Source: Verrucomicrobiaceae bacterium (GTDB lineage Bacteria; Verrucomicrobiota; Verrucomicrobiia; Verrucomicrobiales; Verrucomicrobiaceae). Taken from it: 48,679 nucleotides of DNA. The stretch covers positions 1-48,679 of the forward strand of contig JAEUHJ010000086.1 of NCBI GenBank assembly GCA_016795375.1. Direction: 5' to 3'. The first letter of the stretch is position 1; every line of letters begins with the position of its first letter. The notes under the pieces were generated by a model. The model saw only the letters and a program-made list of their open reading frames with translations, was not told the origin of the DNA and searched no databases. Both the position numbers and the translations under genes were made by a program. Shown piece after piece: positions 23,849-32,394 of this stretch.

Positions 23849-25096
23849 ATGGAACGTCTCATCTGCCTGCTTGGCCTGATCGTGTTCGTGGCGGTGGCCT
23901 GGGCGCTGTCGGAAAAGCGCCGTCTGTTTCCGTGGCGCGTGGTTTTGACCGGACTGGCGCTCCAGTTCGCCTTTGGCCTGCTCATTCTGCGCACGGAAGC
24001 TGGGAGCGGCTTCTTTGTGTTTCTCGACAAGGTGTTCCGGCGGCTGCTGGGCTTCGCGGACGAGGGGATGGGCTTTGTCTTCGGGGCGATCAGCAAGCCT
24101 GCGCTGATGTCGCCGGTGTTCGGTGAAAACAACGCCGCCAATGTCGCGCTCATCATCACCGGCAGCATCATCCTGGTGTCCGCGCTCTCCGCGCTGCTCT
24201 ACCATTACGGCGTCTTGCAGCAGATCGTCAAAGCAGCGGCCTGGGTCATGCGCCGCGTCATGCGCACCAGTGGCAGCGAGACGCTGGCCGCCGCGGCGAA
24301 CATCTTCATGGGCCAGACCGAGGCGCCGCTGGTGATCAAGCCCTACCTGGCCCGCATGACGCGCAGCGAGCTGATGTGCCTGATGGTCGGCGGCATGGCG
24401 ACCATCGCCGGCGGCGTGCTGGCGGCCTATGTGTCCTTCGGCGTGTCGGCGGGCCACCTTTTGACCGCCTCCGTCATGAGCGCGCCCGCGGCGATGATGA
24501 TGGCGAAAATCCTCCTGCCTGAGACGGAGGAGAGCGAGACGGCGCACGGCGCACACCGTCCCATCGAGCGCGAGACGGTCAACGGCATCGACGCGCTCTG
24601 CCACGGTGCGGGCGACGGGATGAAGCTGGCCATCAACGTGCTCGCCATGCTCATCGCCTTCGTGGCCGTGGTGGCTCTGGCGAATCATCTGTTGTCGCTG
24701 GGGCTGCGTGCGTTCGGGCAAGACATTGCGCAGCCGTTGCAGCTCGCGCTCGGCTGGCTCAATGCGCCGTGCGCCTGGCTCATGGGGGTGCCGTGGGAAG
24801 ATTGCGGGAAGGTCGGCGCGCTGCTGGGGGAGCGGGTGGTGCTCAATGAATTCATCGCCTACCTCGGTCTGGGCGCGGAGATCAAGTCCGGCGGTATCGC
24901 ACCGCGCAGCGCGGAGATCGCCACCTACGCACTGTGCGGCTTCGCGAACTTCTCCAGCATCGCCATCCAGATCGGCGGCATCGGCGCGCTGGCACCGGAG
25001 CGGCGGGGGGAGCTGGCCCGGCTCGGACTGAAGGCCATGCTGGGCGGGCTGCTGGCCTGTTATTGCACCGCTTGTGTTGCCGGAATGCTGCTGTGA
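23849..25096 (+). CDS. nupC: Concentrative nucleoside transporter (NupC family)
   Basis: 415 residues. CNT proteins import nucleosides across the inner membrane with H+ or Na+. The sequence has the short N-terminal helices (LICLLGLIVFVAVAWALSEK), the FVFGAISKPALMSPVFGENN region, the hairpin motif GQTEAPLVIKPYLARMTRSE and the later GIDALCHGAGDGMKLAINVL and CGFANFSSIAIQIGG segments, all typical. Its length matches the bacterial family. The ATG at 23849 begins the first hydrophobic segment. The frame is open 20 codons further up, with no better start. It is divergent from the methyltransferase gene with 121 bp between. Substrate preference cannot be read from sequence. Confidence 0.93.
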   Translation: MERLICLLGLIVFVAVAWALSEKRRLFPWRVVLTGLALQFAFGLLILRTEAGSGFFVFLDKVFRRLLGFADEGMGFVFGAISKPALMSPVFGENNAANVALIITGSIILVSALSALLYHYGVLQQIVKAAAWVMRRVMRTSGSETLAAAANIFMGQTEAPLVIKPYLARMTRSELMCLMVGGMATIAGGVLAAYVSFGVSAGHLLTASVMSAPAAMMMAKILLPETEESETAHGAHRPIERETVNGIDALCHGAGDGMKLAINVLAMLIAFVAVVALANHLLSLGLRAFGQDIAQPLQLALGWLNAPCAWLMGVPWEDCGKVGALLGERVVLNEFIAYLGLGAEIKSGGIAPRSAEIATYALCGFANFSSIAIQIGGIGALAPERRGELARLGLKAMLGGLLACYCTACVAGMLL

Positions 25097-25116
25097 TTCC
25101 CCCCCTCAGATCAGAG

Positions 25117-25135
25117 CCTGTGCTGGCAGCACGGG
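25117..25135 (+). terminator. Hairpin after nupC
   Basis: CCTGTGCT (25117-25124) pairs with AGCACGGG (25128-25135) across a 3-nt loop, with one G-T wobble. It lies 20 nt after the nupC stop and has no T-run, so it may end or protect the transcript. Confidence 0.35.
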
Positions 25136-25226
25136 AATGCGGATGCGGACTTGACCCGCCTCGCGCCGCTGCCCACACTCGCGCTCCTCCCTCACTCCAA
25201 CCCACAAGCCCAGCACAGTTGATTTT

Positions 25227-26453
25227 ATGAGCCGGAAAATTCGTTATGGCATGATCGGCGGCGGACGCGGCGCCTTCATCGGCGGCGTTCACCGCATCGC
25301 GGCGGCGATCGACCAGCAGATCGAGCTCGTCTGCGGCGCGTTCTCGTCGAATCCGGAAAAGTCGAAGGCCAGCGGCGCGGATTTCTTCCTGCCTGCGGAG
25401 CGCTGCTATGGCACCTTTGAGGAAATGCTCCAGGCGGAGGCCGCGCTGCCTGCGGACAAGCGGATGGATTTTGTCTCCATCGTGACACCGAACCACCTGC
25501 ACTTTCCGGCCGCGAAGGCGGCGCTGGAGGCCGGCTTCCACGTGCTCTCCGACAAGCCCGCCACCTTCAACCTCGCGCAGGCGAAGGTGCTGGCGCAGAT
25601 CGTGAAGAAATCCGGCAAGCTCTACGGCGTCACTTACAACTACACCGGCTATCCGCTGATCCGTCAGGCGCGCCAGATGATCGAACAGGGCAGGCTGGGC
25701 GAGATCCGCAAAGTCGTCGTCGAATATCCGCAGGGCTGGCTGGCGACGATGCTGGAGAACACCGGCCAGAAGCAGGCATCCTGGCGCGTCGATCCCGCGA
25801 TCTGCGGTGCCGCAGGCTGCATGGGTGACATCGGCACGCACGCGATCAACCTCGCGGAATACGTCACCGGCCTGCACATCAAGGAGCTCGCCGCCGACCT
25901 CACGCACTTCCTCGGCAAAGAGGGCCGCAAGTTGGAGGATGACGGCAACGTGCTGCTGCGTTTCACCAACGGCGCGAAGGGTGTGCTGCACTCCAGCCAG
26001 ATCAGCGTCGGCTGTGAGAACAACCTCAGCCTCCGCGTCTATGGCGAGCTGGGCGGCCTTGAATGGAGCCAGCTCGATCCGAACACGCTCATCGCCACCT
26101 GGCTGGACCAGCCAAAGCAGATTCTGCGCACGAGCATGGGCTATCTGGGCAGCGCCGCCGCCGCCGCCACGCGCACGCCCGCCGGCCACCCGGAAGGCTA
26201 CCTGGAAGGCTTCGCGAACATCTACAAAAATTTCACCAACCACATCCGCGCCCTCGAGGCCGGCACCACGCCGAACCCGCTCGACATGGATTACCCCACG
26301 ATCGAGGAAGGCGTCGCCGGCATGGCCTTCATCGAAGCCGTCGTGGCCTCCTCGGCCAACAACGCCGCCTGGACGTCGCTGGATTACACGCCGTCCATCC
26401 GCGCCAAATATGGCGCTGCGAGCCTCGCCAATGACCGCGGCGGGCTGAGCTGA
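25227..26453 (+). CDS. Gfo/Idh/MocA family oxidoreductase
   Basis: 408 residues. A NAD(P)-binding Rossmann domain opens with RYGMIGGGRGAFIGGVHR (GGGxxAxIGxxH type). FVSIVTPNHLHFPAAKAALE is the usual second-strand block. HVLSDKPATFNLAQAK carries the catalytic-domain DKP in place of EKP, a common variant. MGDIGTHAINLAEYVTG holds the Asp and His of the active site. The C-terminal domain (LHSSQISVGCENNLSLRVYG) is the standard substrate sheet. Such enzymes oxidise or reduce sugars, inositols or related polyols; the substrate is unknown. It stands alone between nupC and the proline-rich gene, with no clear Shine-Dalgarno sequence. Confidence 0.92.
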   Translation: MSRKIRYGMIGGGRGAFIGGVHRIAAAIDQQIELVCGAFSSNPEKSKASGADFFLPAERCYGTFEEMLQAEAALPADKRMDFVSIVTPNHLHFPAAKAALEAGFHVLSDKPATFNLAQAKVLAQIVKKSGKLYGVTYNYTGYPLIRQARQMIEQGRLGEIRKVVVEYPQGWLATMLENTGQKQASWRVDPAICGAAGCMGDIGTHAINLAEYVTGLHIKELAADLTHFLGKEGRKLEDDGNVLLRFTNGAKGVLHSSQISVGCENNLSLRVYGELGGLEWSQLDPNTLIATWLDQPKQILRTSMGYLGSAAAAATRTPAGHPEGYLEGFANIYKNFTNHIRALEAGTTPNPLDMDYPTIEEGVAGMAFIEAVVASSANNAAWTSLDYTPSIRAKYGAASLANDRGGLS

Positions 26454-26483
26454 AGAACCGCACGGTGATCTTCAAAGCAGATT

Positions 26484-26516
26484 GTGATGGAGCGCCTGGA
26501 TTCAGGACTCCATCAC
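26484..26516 (+). terminator. Hairpin downstream of the oxidoreductase gene
   Basis: GTGATGGAG (26484-26492) pairs perfectly with CTCCATCAC (26508-26516). The 15-nt loop holds a smaller CCTG / CAGG stem. It lies 30 nt after the stop with no T-run. A terminator or mRNA-end role is possible. Confidence 0.35.
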
Positions 26517-26590
26517 TCCTGGAACACCCGCCCACCCAGCAGTCATCTCCAACTGCTGCTGATAACCCAGCCTCGTCACAAAAAGGCTCG

Positions 26591-26674
26591 TCACATGCCC
26601 CCGCCGCTTTTGGCGAGGAAGTTGAGGGCCAGAGTGGCGGCGGCGAGGAGGAAAACTAACCAGGCGAGGGGCAT
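26591..26674 (-). CDS. Possible 27-residue membrane peptide
   Basis: An ATG (26674) to TGA (26591) frame encodes one hydrophobic helix, MPLAWLVFLLAAATLALNFL, ending in a short AKSGGGM tail. That composition (about 20 hydrophobic residues, then Lys and Gly) suits a single-span membrane peptide. It follows the proline-rich membrane protein gene on the same strand after 47 nt. There is no Shine-Dalgarno sequence. It could also be chance in a GC-rich region. Confidence 0.35.
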   Translation of the reverse strand: MPLAWLVFLLAAATLALNFLAKSGGGM

Positions 26675-26706
26675 GACGATAAAAGCGGGCTGAGTTGCGA
26701 ACTTTG

Positions 26707-26757
26707 AACGACTTCAGACGATCAAGGAATTGGCAGCAAGGTTTTCTTGAAGTCGTT
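26707..26757 (-). terminator. Long-loop inverted repeat across the end of the proline-rich gene
   Basis: AACGACTTCA (26707-26716) and TGAAGTCGTT (26748-26757) are perfect reverse complements flanking the stop codon at 26722, with a 31-nt loop. No T-run follows. It may be a 3'-end stabiliser or weak terminator. Confidence 0.3.
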
Positions 26758-27708
26758 TGTCCAGACGCCAGTCACGGCGCTCCGGCTTTCCCAACCTTGC
26801 CTGCCATCCGCAGGCACCATGATGGGCGACTCCCCAGTGGGGTCGGATTTGACGGCATCCGCGCCAAACATCTGCACCACCATCAAGACGGCGGAGAGCA
26901 CAAAACAGATGACCGAAAGAGGCACCAAGCCTGCTTCAGGGTCTTTTTCTTCATAAAACTGCTCGGCATCGGCTGCGGCGCTGCGCTTCACCGGCGCACT
27001 TGGGGGCGCGGAGATGGACGGCCGCTGCATCGCCTGCGTGGGGGCCAGTTTGACAGTGGCCTTGGGCAACGGAGCTGTCCCACCACCTGTCATGGGGCCG
27101 GTACCCGCTCCCGGCGGGCGTGGTGCACCCGGTTTTTGGAGAGGAACCGTGGGTGCGCCTGTTTCTGTGCGCGGTGCGGGGGCTGCCGGATTCTGAGCAA
27201 GCGGGCGGGTGGCGGCGGGCAGACCGGCCACGGAAGGAGCCGATGGACGCGGCGCGGTGGGCGCCCCTGGAGGCTTCGGCGCGGAAGGCGGCGCTGTCGG
27301 ACGGGCGACAGGCGGCGGCATCGCTGCCGAAGGTGCGGGCGCGGAAGGCGGGGGCGAAGAAGCCACCGGAATGGCCGAAGTGGTTTTCCGCGAAGGCGGC
27401 GCCATCGGCGGCGCAGGCAGCTTCACAGGCGAGGTGCTGGCCTTCGGAGCCGGGGGCGGCAGTGGCGCGGATGGAAGCTGGATGGGGGCCGTGGCCTTCT
27501 TGGCCATCGTTGGCACCACAGAGGTCGTGTTCAGCGAGGCAGGAACGCCTCCCGTGGCAGGTGTGACAGGGGCAGTGGCTTCACGCGGCTGTGTCGTTCC
27601 CGCGCCAGGGCGGCCGCGCAGGGTGATGCGCACCGTTTCTTTTTTCAAAGGCACGGCGGCTGTCTTGGGCGTCGATCCTGGGGGTGGCGTGTTTTCGGGT
27701 TCGCTCAT
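26722..27708 (-). CDS. Proline/alanine-rich single-span membrane protein of unknown function
   Basis: 328 residues. The N-terminus (MSEPENTPPPGSTPKTAAVP) is followed by a basic motif LKKETVRITLRGRPG at about residues 20-35. About 200 residues of Pro/Ala-rich low complexity follow (stretches such as APSAAMPPPVARPTAPPSAP), then a single hydrophobic helix LVPLSVICFVLSAVLMVVQM near residue 275. About 40 residues on the far side contain GWESRSAVTGVWTNDFKKTL. I recognise no named family. The tail-anchored form suggests a long cytoplasmic disordered arm with the C-terminus in the periplasm. I chose the ATG at 27708 because the frame upstream carries no sensible sequence and overlaps the epimerase gene. 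It is divergent from the epimerase, 118 bp away. Confidence 0.7.
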   Translation of the reverse strand: MSEPENTPPPGSTPKTAAVPLKKETVRITLRGRPGAGTTQPREATAPVTPATGGVPASLNTTSVVPTMAKKATAPIQLPSAPLPPPAPKASTSPVKLPAPPMAPPSRKTTSAIPVASSPPPSAPAPSAAMPPPVARPTAPPSAPKPPGAPTAPRPSAPSVAGLPAATRPLAQNPAAPAPRTETGAPTVPLQKPGAPRPPGAGTGPMTGGGTAPLPKATVKLAPTQAMQRPSISAPPSAPVKRSAAADAEQFYEEKDPEAGLVPLSVICFVLSAVLMVVQMFGADAVKSDPTGESPIMVPADGRQGWESRSAVTGVWTNDFKKTLLPIP

Positions 27709-27826
27709 GAGAATAGGGACGGAATTGGCAGAATTCGTCCCATTTAGCGAAAACCACACCCTGGCGTCAATCCCTTTCTCCTCACGTCTTGCTTTTGTCA
27801 GCGGACTGCCCGTAAATCCGGCCATC

Positions 27827-28798
27827 ATGAACATTCTCGTCACCGGGGGAGCGGGTTTCATCGGCTCCCACACCATCGAACGCCTCCTGCGCGACGATGC
27901 TGGCCAGGTCACCATCATCGACAACATCAACGACTTCTACAACCCCGCCATCAAGCGCGAAAACCTCAAGGCGCTCGGTTCGAGGGTGAAATTTCGCGAG
28001 GGAGACATCACCGATCCGCTGTTCGTGGCCGAAGCCTTTGACGCAGGGCGTTTTGACGCCGTCATCCATCTCGCCGCCCGCGCCGGGGTGCGCCCTTCCA
28101 TCGAGCAGCCGGAACTCTACATCGACACGAACATCAAAGGCACCTTCAACCTCCTCGAAGCCTCCCGCCGCACCGGCGTGAAGCACTTCGTCTGCGCCAG
28201 CAGCTCCTCCGTCTATGGCGTGAACAAAAAAGTGCCGTTCGCGGAGACCGACCCCATCCTGCAAACCATCAGTCCCTACGCCATGACGAAAATGGCCGGG
28301 GAGCAGATGTGTTCGAACTACGGCCACCTCTACGGCATCAAGACGGTGAACCTGCGCTTCTTCACCGTCTATGGCCCGCGCCAGCGCCCCGACCTGGCCA
28401 TCTCCAAATTCACCCGTCTCATCGAGGACGGCAAACCCATCGACAAATACGGTGATGGCACCACCCGCCGCGACTACACCTACATCAACGACATCGTCGA
28501 TGGCATCATCGGCGCGCTGAACTACCGCTCCGGCCCCATCAATGACATCTTCAATCTCGGCGGCTCGCAGAACGTCTCGCTCAACGAGCTCATCGCCACC
28601 ATCGAACAGGCCGTCGGCAAAAAAGCCGCCATCAACCAGCTCCCCGAGCAACCCGGCGACGTGCCCGTCACCTCCGCAGACGTCAGCAAGGCGAGCGCAT
28701 TAATCGGCTTCAAACCAACCACCACCATCGCCCAAGGCGTGCCTAGATACGTCGAATGGTTCCGCGACATGCGCTCACGCGGTGTCGCGGTGTGCTGA
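27827..28798 (+). CDS. NAD-dependent epimerase/dehydratase (UDP-glucuronate 4-epimerase-like)
   Basis: 323 residues, an extended short-chain dehydrogenase. The NAD site VTGGAGFIGSH is at residues 5-15, followed by TIIDNINDFYNPAIKRENLK, VIHLAARAGVRPSIEQPELY, ASSSSVYG (catalytic Ser) and the YxxxK of SPYAMTKMAGEQ. RPDLAISKFTRLIEDGKPID and DGTTRRDYTYINDIVDGIIG match UDP-glucuronate 4-epimerases (the LpsL/Cap1J type). It would make UDP-galacturonate for surface polysaccharide. Other UDP-hexose epimerases remain possible. The ATG at 27827 starts at the Rossmann fold. No other polysaccharide genes are adjacent. Confidence 0.88.
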   Translation: MNILVTGGAGFIGSHTIERLLRDDAGQVTIIDNINDFYNPAIKRENLKALGSRVKFREGDITDPLFVAEAFDAGRFDAVIHLAARAGVRPSIEQPELYIDTNIKGTFNLLEASRRTGVKHFVCASSSSVYGVNKKVPFAETDPILQTISPYAMTKMAGEQMCSNYGHLYGIKTVNLRFFTVYGPRQRPDLAISKFTRLIEDGKPIDKYGDGTTRRDYTYINDIVDGIIGALNYRSGPINDIFNLGGSQNVSLNELIATIEQAVGKKAAINQLPEQPGDVPVTSADVSKASALIGFKPTTTIAQGVPRYVEWFRDMRSRGVAVC

Positions 28799-28943
28799 TG
28801 TCTGAGCTGTGGCGCTGAGCCGGCACGGCGCTGTGCGCTGCTGTTGGATCTGGAGAAAGGCGGCCGGTCAGGCGGCTCCCATGACACGAGAGGGAGGGCG
28901 TTATGACAAAAGGCAGCAGCAGAACAGCCTGAAAGAGGCTTAG

Positions 28944-28966
28944 CATAATTTATTTGTAAAATTATG
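28944..28966. promoter_or_regulatory. Inverted repeat over the promoter of the spermidine-synthase fusion
   Basis: CATAATTT (28944-28951) and AAATTATG (28959-28966) form an 8-bp perfect inverted repeat around the -35 box of the promoter at 28954-28981. It could be an operator. AT-rich sequence makes chance repeats more likely. Confidence 0.35.
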
Positions 28967-28981
28967 ATTATTATATATAAT
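28954..28981 (+). promoter_or_regulatory. Sigma-70-type promoter for the 29004 gene
   Basis: TTGTAA (28954-28959) and a perfect TATAAT (28976-28981) are 16 bp apart in the most AT-rich stretch of this part of the window. Transcription would start near 28988, giving a leader of about 16 nt before the ATG at 29004. Confidence 0.6.
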
Positions 28982-29003
28982 GCTTGTTTGTTAACTCGTA
29001 TTT

Positions 29004-32000
29004 ATGAACTCGCCCGCTGCCGCCACCCACGCCTCCCGTTCACAAATAACTCAATTCACCTTGGCCTTGATCCTCTTTTTGTCGGGTTTCTGCTCGCTGA
29101 TTTACCAGACAGTCTGGCTGCGGGAATTTCGATTGGTCTTCGGCGGGGCGGCTCCGGCGGCAGCAGCGGTGGTAGCGGTGTTCATGGCGGGCCTGGGTTT
29201 TGGCGGGAAGCTGTTCGGAGGCTGGGTGGAGCGTGTGGGGCGGCCGTTTCGCTTCTACGCACGGCTGGAGGTGGGAATTGCCCTCGCGGCGGCGGTTTCA
29301 CCAGCGATGCTGGGCCTGGCACGTGCGCTTTATCTGAAAACGGGCGGCACGGCGGGCATGGGGCTCGGTCTCGCGACCTGCCTGCAACTGCTCATGACTG
29401 CCCTCGTGCTCGGGCTGCCGTGTTTTCTGATGGGCGGCACGCTGCCGGCGGCGATGAAGTTCGCGCAGCGCGATGACGACCCGCGCCGCTCGATCACGGC
29501 GTTCTTTTACGGCATCAACATCGCTGGCGCGGTGACTGGAGCGACGCTCAGCACGTTCTGGCTGCTGCCGGCGTTTGGAAACAAAGGCGCGCTCACCATC
29601 GCGGTGCTGGCGAATCTGGGAATCGCCTTCGCGGCAGGCGCGATTTCGATGTTCCAGGAGAAGGAACCGCGCAAACCGCCGGCCGAAAGCGAGCCTGCCG
29701 GGGAGGATCGCGTCGCGGCGAAAGCGCCTGCATCGTTCGTGCTCGCGGCGGCGTTCATGAGCGGGTTCACCTTCTTCGTGGCGGAACTGGTGTGGTATCG
29801 CGTCTCCACGCCGCTGCTCGGTGGTTCAGTTTATGGTTTTGGCCTCGTGTTGTGTGTCGTGCTTGCCGGCATGGGCGTCGGCGGGCTGTTGTATTCGCTG
29901 ATTTTGAAAAAAGCGGAGCCTAGCATCGCCGGTTTCACACTGGTCTCCGCCTTGCAGGCACTGGCCGTGCTGCTACCCTTTGCGGCGGGCGACCGCATCG
30001 CGCATCTGGCGCTGATCTTGAACGACAGCCTGCGCGGCATCGGTCTCACACAGATGGCCCTGGGCTGGGCGGTGGTGATGAGCACGCTGGCTTTCTTCCC
30101 CTCGTTGCTCAGCGGCATTCAATTCCCTCTGCTCGTGTCGCTGCTCGGACGCGGCAATGCAGGAGTGGGACAGCAACTCGGCCGCGCTTATCTTTGGAAC
30201 ACGTTTGGTTCGATCACCGGCTCGTTGCTCGGCGGGTTCGTGCTGGTGCCGCTGCTCGGTTTGAAGGGCTGCTGGGTGCTGGCGGCGGTTTTGATCGCCA
30301 CGATGTCGGCGGCATCACTGAGGCTGCAGCTCCGCCGCAAGGCGGGGGACGCCTTCGCGTTCTCGTGGAGCGGGCGTTGTGCGCTCGCCTCGCTGGTGGT
30401 GTGCGGCTTCTTTGCGTTCGGCGTCACCGGGCCGACGGCGGCATGGATGCACACGCCGATCGGTTATGGCCGCGTGAAGGACAACTACCGCACCGCCATG
30501 GGCCTGGAAATCTGGCGGCGTGATGCGCGGCGCTCCCTCGTGCAGGCTTACGACGGACGCGAGACCAGCGTCGCGGTGGTGGGCGGCTCGCAGTATTCCT
30601 TTTTGACCAACGGCAAGAGCGACGGCTCCGCCGTGGGCGATGCGGGCACGCAGGTCATGCTCGGCATCACCGGGGCCATTCTGCATCCGAACCCAAAGAA
30701 CGCCTGCGTCGTCGGCCTCGGCACCGGCACCACGGCGGGATGGCTCGCCGACGTGCCGGGAATGCAGCGCGTCGATGTGCTCGAACTCGAGGAGGAAATC
30801 CGCAAGGTGGCCGTGTTCTTCGATCCCGTGAGCCGCGGCGCGATGCGACATCCGCGAGTGAACAACATCACCGGCGACGCCCGCGAATTCCTGCTCACGA
30901 AAGGCGGAAATTACGATCTGATCGTCTCCGAGCCGTCCAATCCCTGCCGCGCCGGCGTGGCGAACCTCTACACGCGAGAGTTCTACACGAATGCGAGCCA
31001 GCGCCTGACCAAGAACGGCATCTTCTGCCAGTGGCTGCAAGGTTATGAAGTCGAACCGGCCACCATCAGCACCGTCATCACCACGCTGCGCCAGGTATTC
31101 CCGAAAGTCGAAGTCTGGGCCACGCAGAGCGTGGACATGCTGCTCGTCTGCTCGAACGAGGACACCCCCTGGCCGTTCGAATCATTGAGCAAACGCGTCA
31201 AAATGGAACCCATGGCCGAGGCGCTGCGTCGTTTCTGGAAAACCGACACTGCGGAAGGCTTCCTCACCGGCTGCGTGGCGAACAGCGACTACTGCACGGC
31301 GATTGCCGCGGCGACAAAGACGGTCAACACCGACGACATGAACCGCCTGGAGTTCAGCTTCGCTCGCAGCGTGGCGAAACACTCGAACTGCTCGCTCGGC
31401 CTCGCCCGCGCCGCCATCCGCGCCGGCTGTCACCTGCCCAAAGTCGATGCCTCCATCGACACAAATCTCTACCTGGCCGAGCGCCTGCACATGCCCGGAC
31501 GCCTGTGGGAATCCGCCTCCGACGAGGTATTGCCAGCGGACGCACCCGCCGCTGTACACGAGCGCGTGAATCACCTGCGCTCCTTCTGGAAACAGCGCTA
31601 CGCCGACCACCTCGCCGCGCCGGCTCCCGCCCAGCCAGTGCTGGCGGACCGAGTGCTGCTCGCGCATGCGAAGGCACGCATGGGCGCACATGACGCCTTC
31701 GCGGCGATTGCCGCCATCGAGCCGGTCTCCACCGTGGACGCGCATTTCCTCCGCGCCATCACCTGCCATGTGCAGAACAAGCCCTCCGACACGCTCATGC
31801 ACATCGAGCGCGGTCTCGACCAGCTCATGGAGGTGCCTTGGTGCCGTGTCCAGTTGGTCAGCGAGGCGCTCGACCTCCTCAGTGAGTATGCGAAAACGAG
31901 GAAAGCCGTCGTGCAGGATCCCCGCTTCATCACGATCTTTGAGAAGCTCGGCCGCGACTACCCCGTGCAGGTCGCGCACAACGTCCGCCTCGGCTTGCGC

Positions 32001-32285
32001 TGCGAGATGGCCATGGTCCTGAAGGTGCCGCAACAGCTCGCCGCCGTCGAAAGCCTCGGCCAGCCATGCCCGTGGAATGCCCGTGCGCTGACCCTGCGTG
32101 CCGCCGCCTTCATGCAGTCGGGTGATCCGCGCTTCAAGGCCGCTGTCGCCGATCTCAACCGCTTCATCGACCAGGGCGGCAAAATCGGCGGCGAATCGCC
32201 TCCGTTCATCGTGCAAGTGGTGAAACCGGCGGCGAAAAACGCCACCGCGCAAGAAATGGTGCTCAGCGCGCCGGCCGGAAGGTGA
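29004..32285 (+). CDS. Multi-span membrane protein fused to spermidine synthase domain, with long C-terminus
   Basis: 1093 residues. The first about 480 residues hold many hydrophobic segments (LALILFLSGFCSLIYQTVWL is the first) in two similar halves, as in the MFS-like membrane part of fused spermidine synthases. Residues about 490-760 are a spermidine-synthase fold: SAM motif VVGLGTGTTAGWLADV near 568, VDVLELEEEI, DAREFLLTKGGNYDLIVSEP and NLYTREFYTNASQRLTKNGI. The final about 330 residues are soluble and helical, possibly TPR-like (AFAAIAAIEPVSTVDAHFLR, ITCHVQNKPSDTLMHIERGL). The aminopropyl acceptor is unknown; many fused members may not make spermidine. A strong promoter lies just upstream. 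dus follows after 109 nt. Confidence 0.82.
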   Translation: MNSPAAATHASRSQITQFTLALILFLSGFCSLIYQTVWLREFRLVFGGAAPAAAAVVAVFMAGLGFGGKLFGGWVERVGRPFRFYARLEVGIALAAAVSPAMLGLARALYLKTGGTAGMGLGLATCLQLLMTALVLGLPCFLMGGTLPAAMKFAQRDDDPRRSITAFFYGINIAGAVTGATLSTFWLLPAFGNKGALTIAVLANLGIAFAAGAISMFQEKEPRKPPAESEPAGEDRVAAKAPASFVLAAAFMSGFTFFVAELVWYRVSTPLLGGSVYGFGLVLCVVLAGMGVGGLLYSLILKKAEPSIAGFTLVSALQALAVLLPFAAGDRIAHLALILNDSLRGIGLTQMALGWAVVMSTLAFFPSLLSGIQFPLLVSLLGRGNAGVGQQLGRAYLWNTFGSITGSLLGGFVLVPLLGLKGCWVLAAVLIATMSAASLRLQLRRKAGDAFAFSWSGRCALASLVVCGFFAFGVTGPTAAWMHTPIGYGRVKDNYRTAMGLEIWRRDARRSLVQAYDGRETSVAVVGGSQYSFLTNGKSDGSAVGDAGTQVMLGITGAILHPNPKNACVVGLGTGTTAGWLADVPGMQRVDVLELEEEIRKVAVFFDPVSRGAMRHPRVNNITGDAREFLLTKGGNYDLIVSEPSNPCRAGVANLYTREFYTNASQRLTKNGIFCQWLQGYEVEPATISTVITTLRQVFPKVEVWATQSVDMLLVCSNEDTPWPFESLSKRVKMEPMAEALRRFWKTDTAEGFLTGCVANSDYCTAIAAATKTVNTDDMNRLEFSFARSVAKHSNCSLGLARAAIRAGCHLPKVDASIDTNLYLAERLHMPGRLWESASDEVLPADAPAAVHERVNHLRSFWKQRYADHLAAPAPAQPVLADRVLLAHAKARMGAHDAFAAIAAIEPVSTVDAHFLRAITCHVQNKPSDTLMHIERGLDQLMEVPWCRVQLVSEALDLLSEYAKTRKAVVQDPRFITIFEKLGRDYPVQVAHNVRLGLRCEMAMVLKVPQQLAAVESLGQPCPWNARALTLRAAAFMQSGDPRFKAAVADLNRFIDQGGKIGGESPPFIVQVVKPAAKNATAQEMVLSAPAGR

Positions 32286-32394
32286 CTTGTCATTCCAAGC
32301 ACTCTTTCCCGATTGGAATCCCGCAACCCCTGCTCCCGGACCGACACCGACCTTTTCCCGTGATTTTTCGGGCAGCCTTGGTTAAAGGGCCGCC

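Noticed and set aside
28880..28943. Tiny frames with a GGAGGG before an ATG, possible leader peptides
   Set aside because: They are 9-20 codons, without conserved content or attenuator structure before the next gene.
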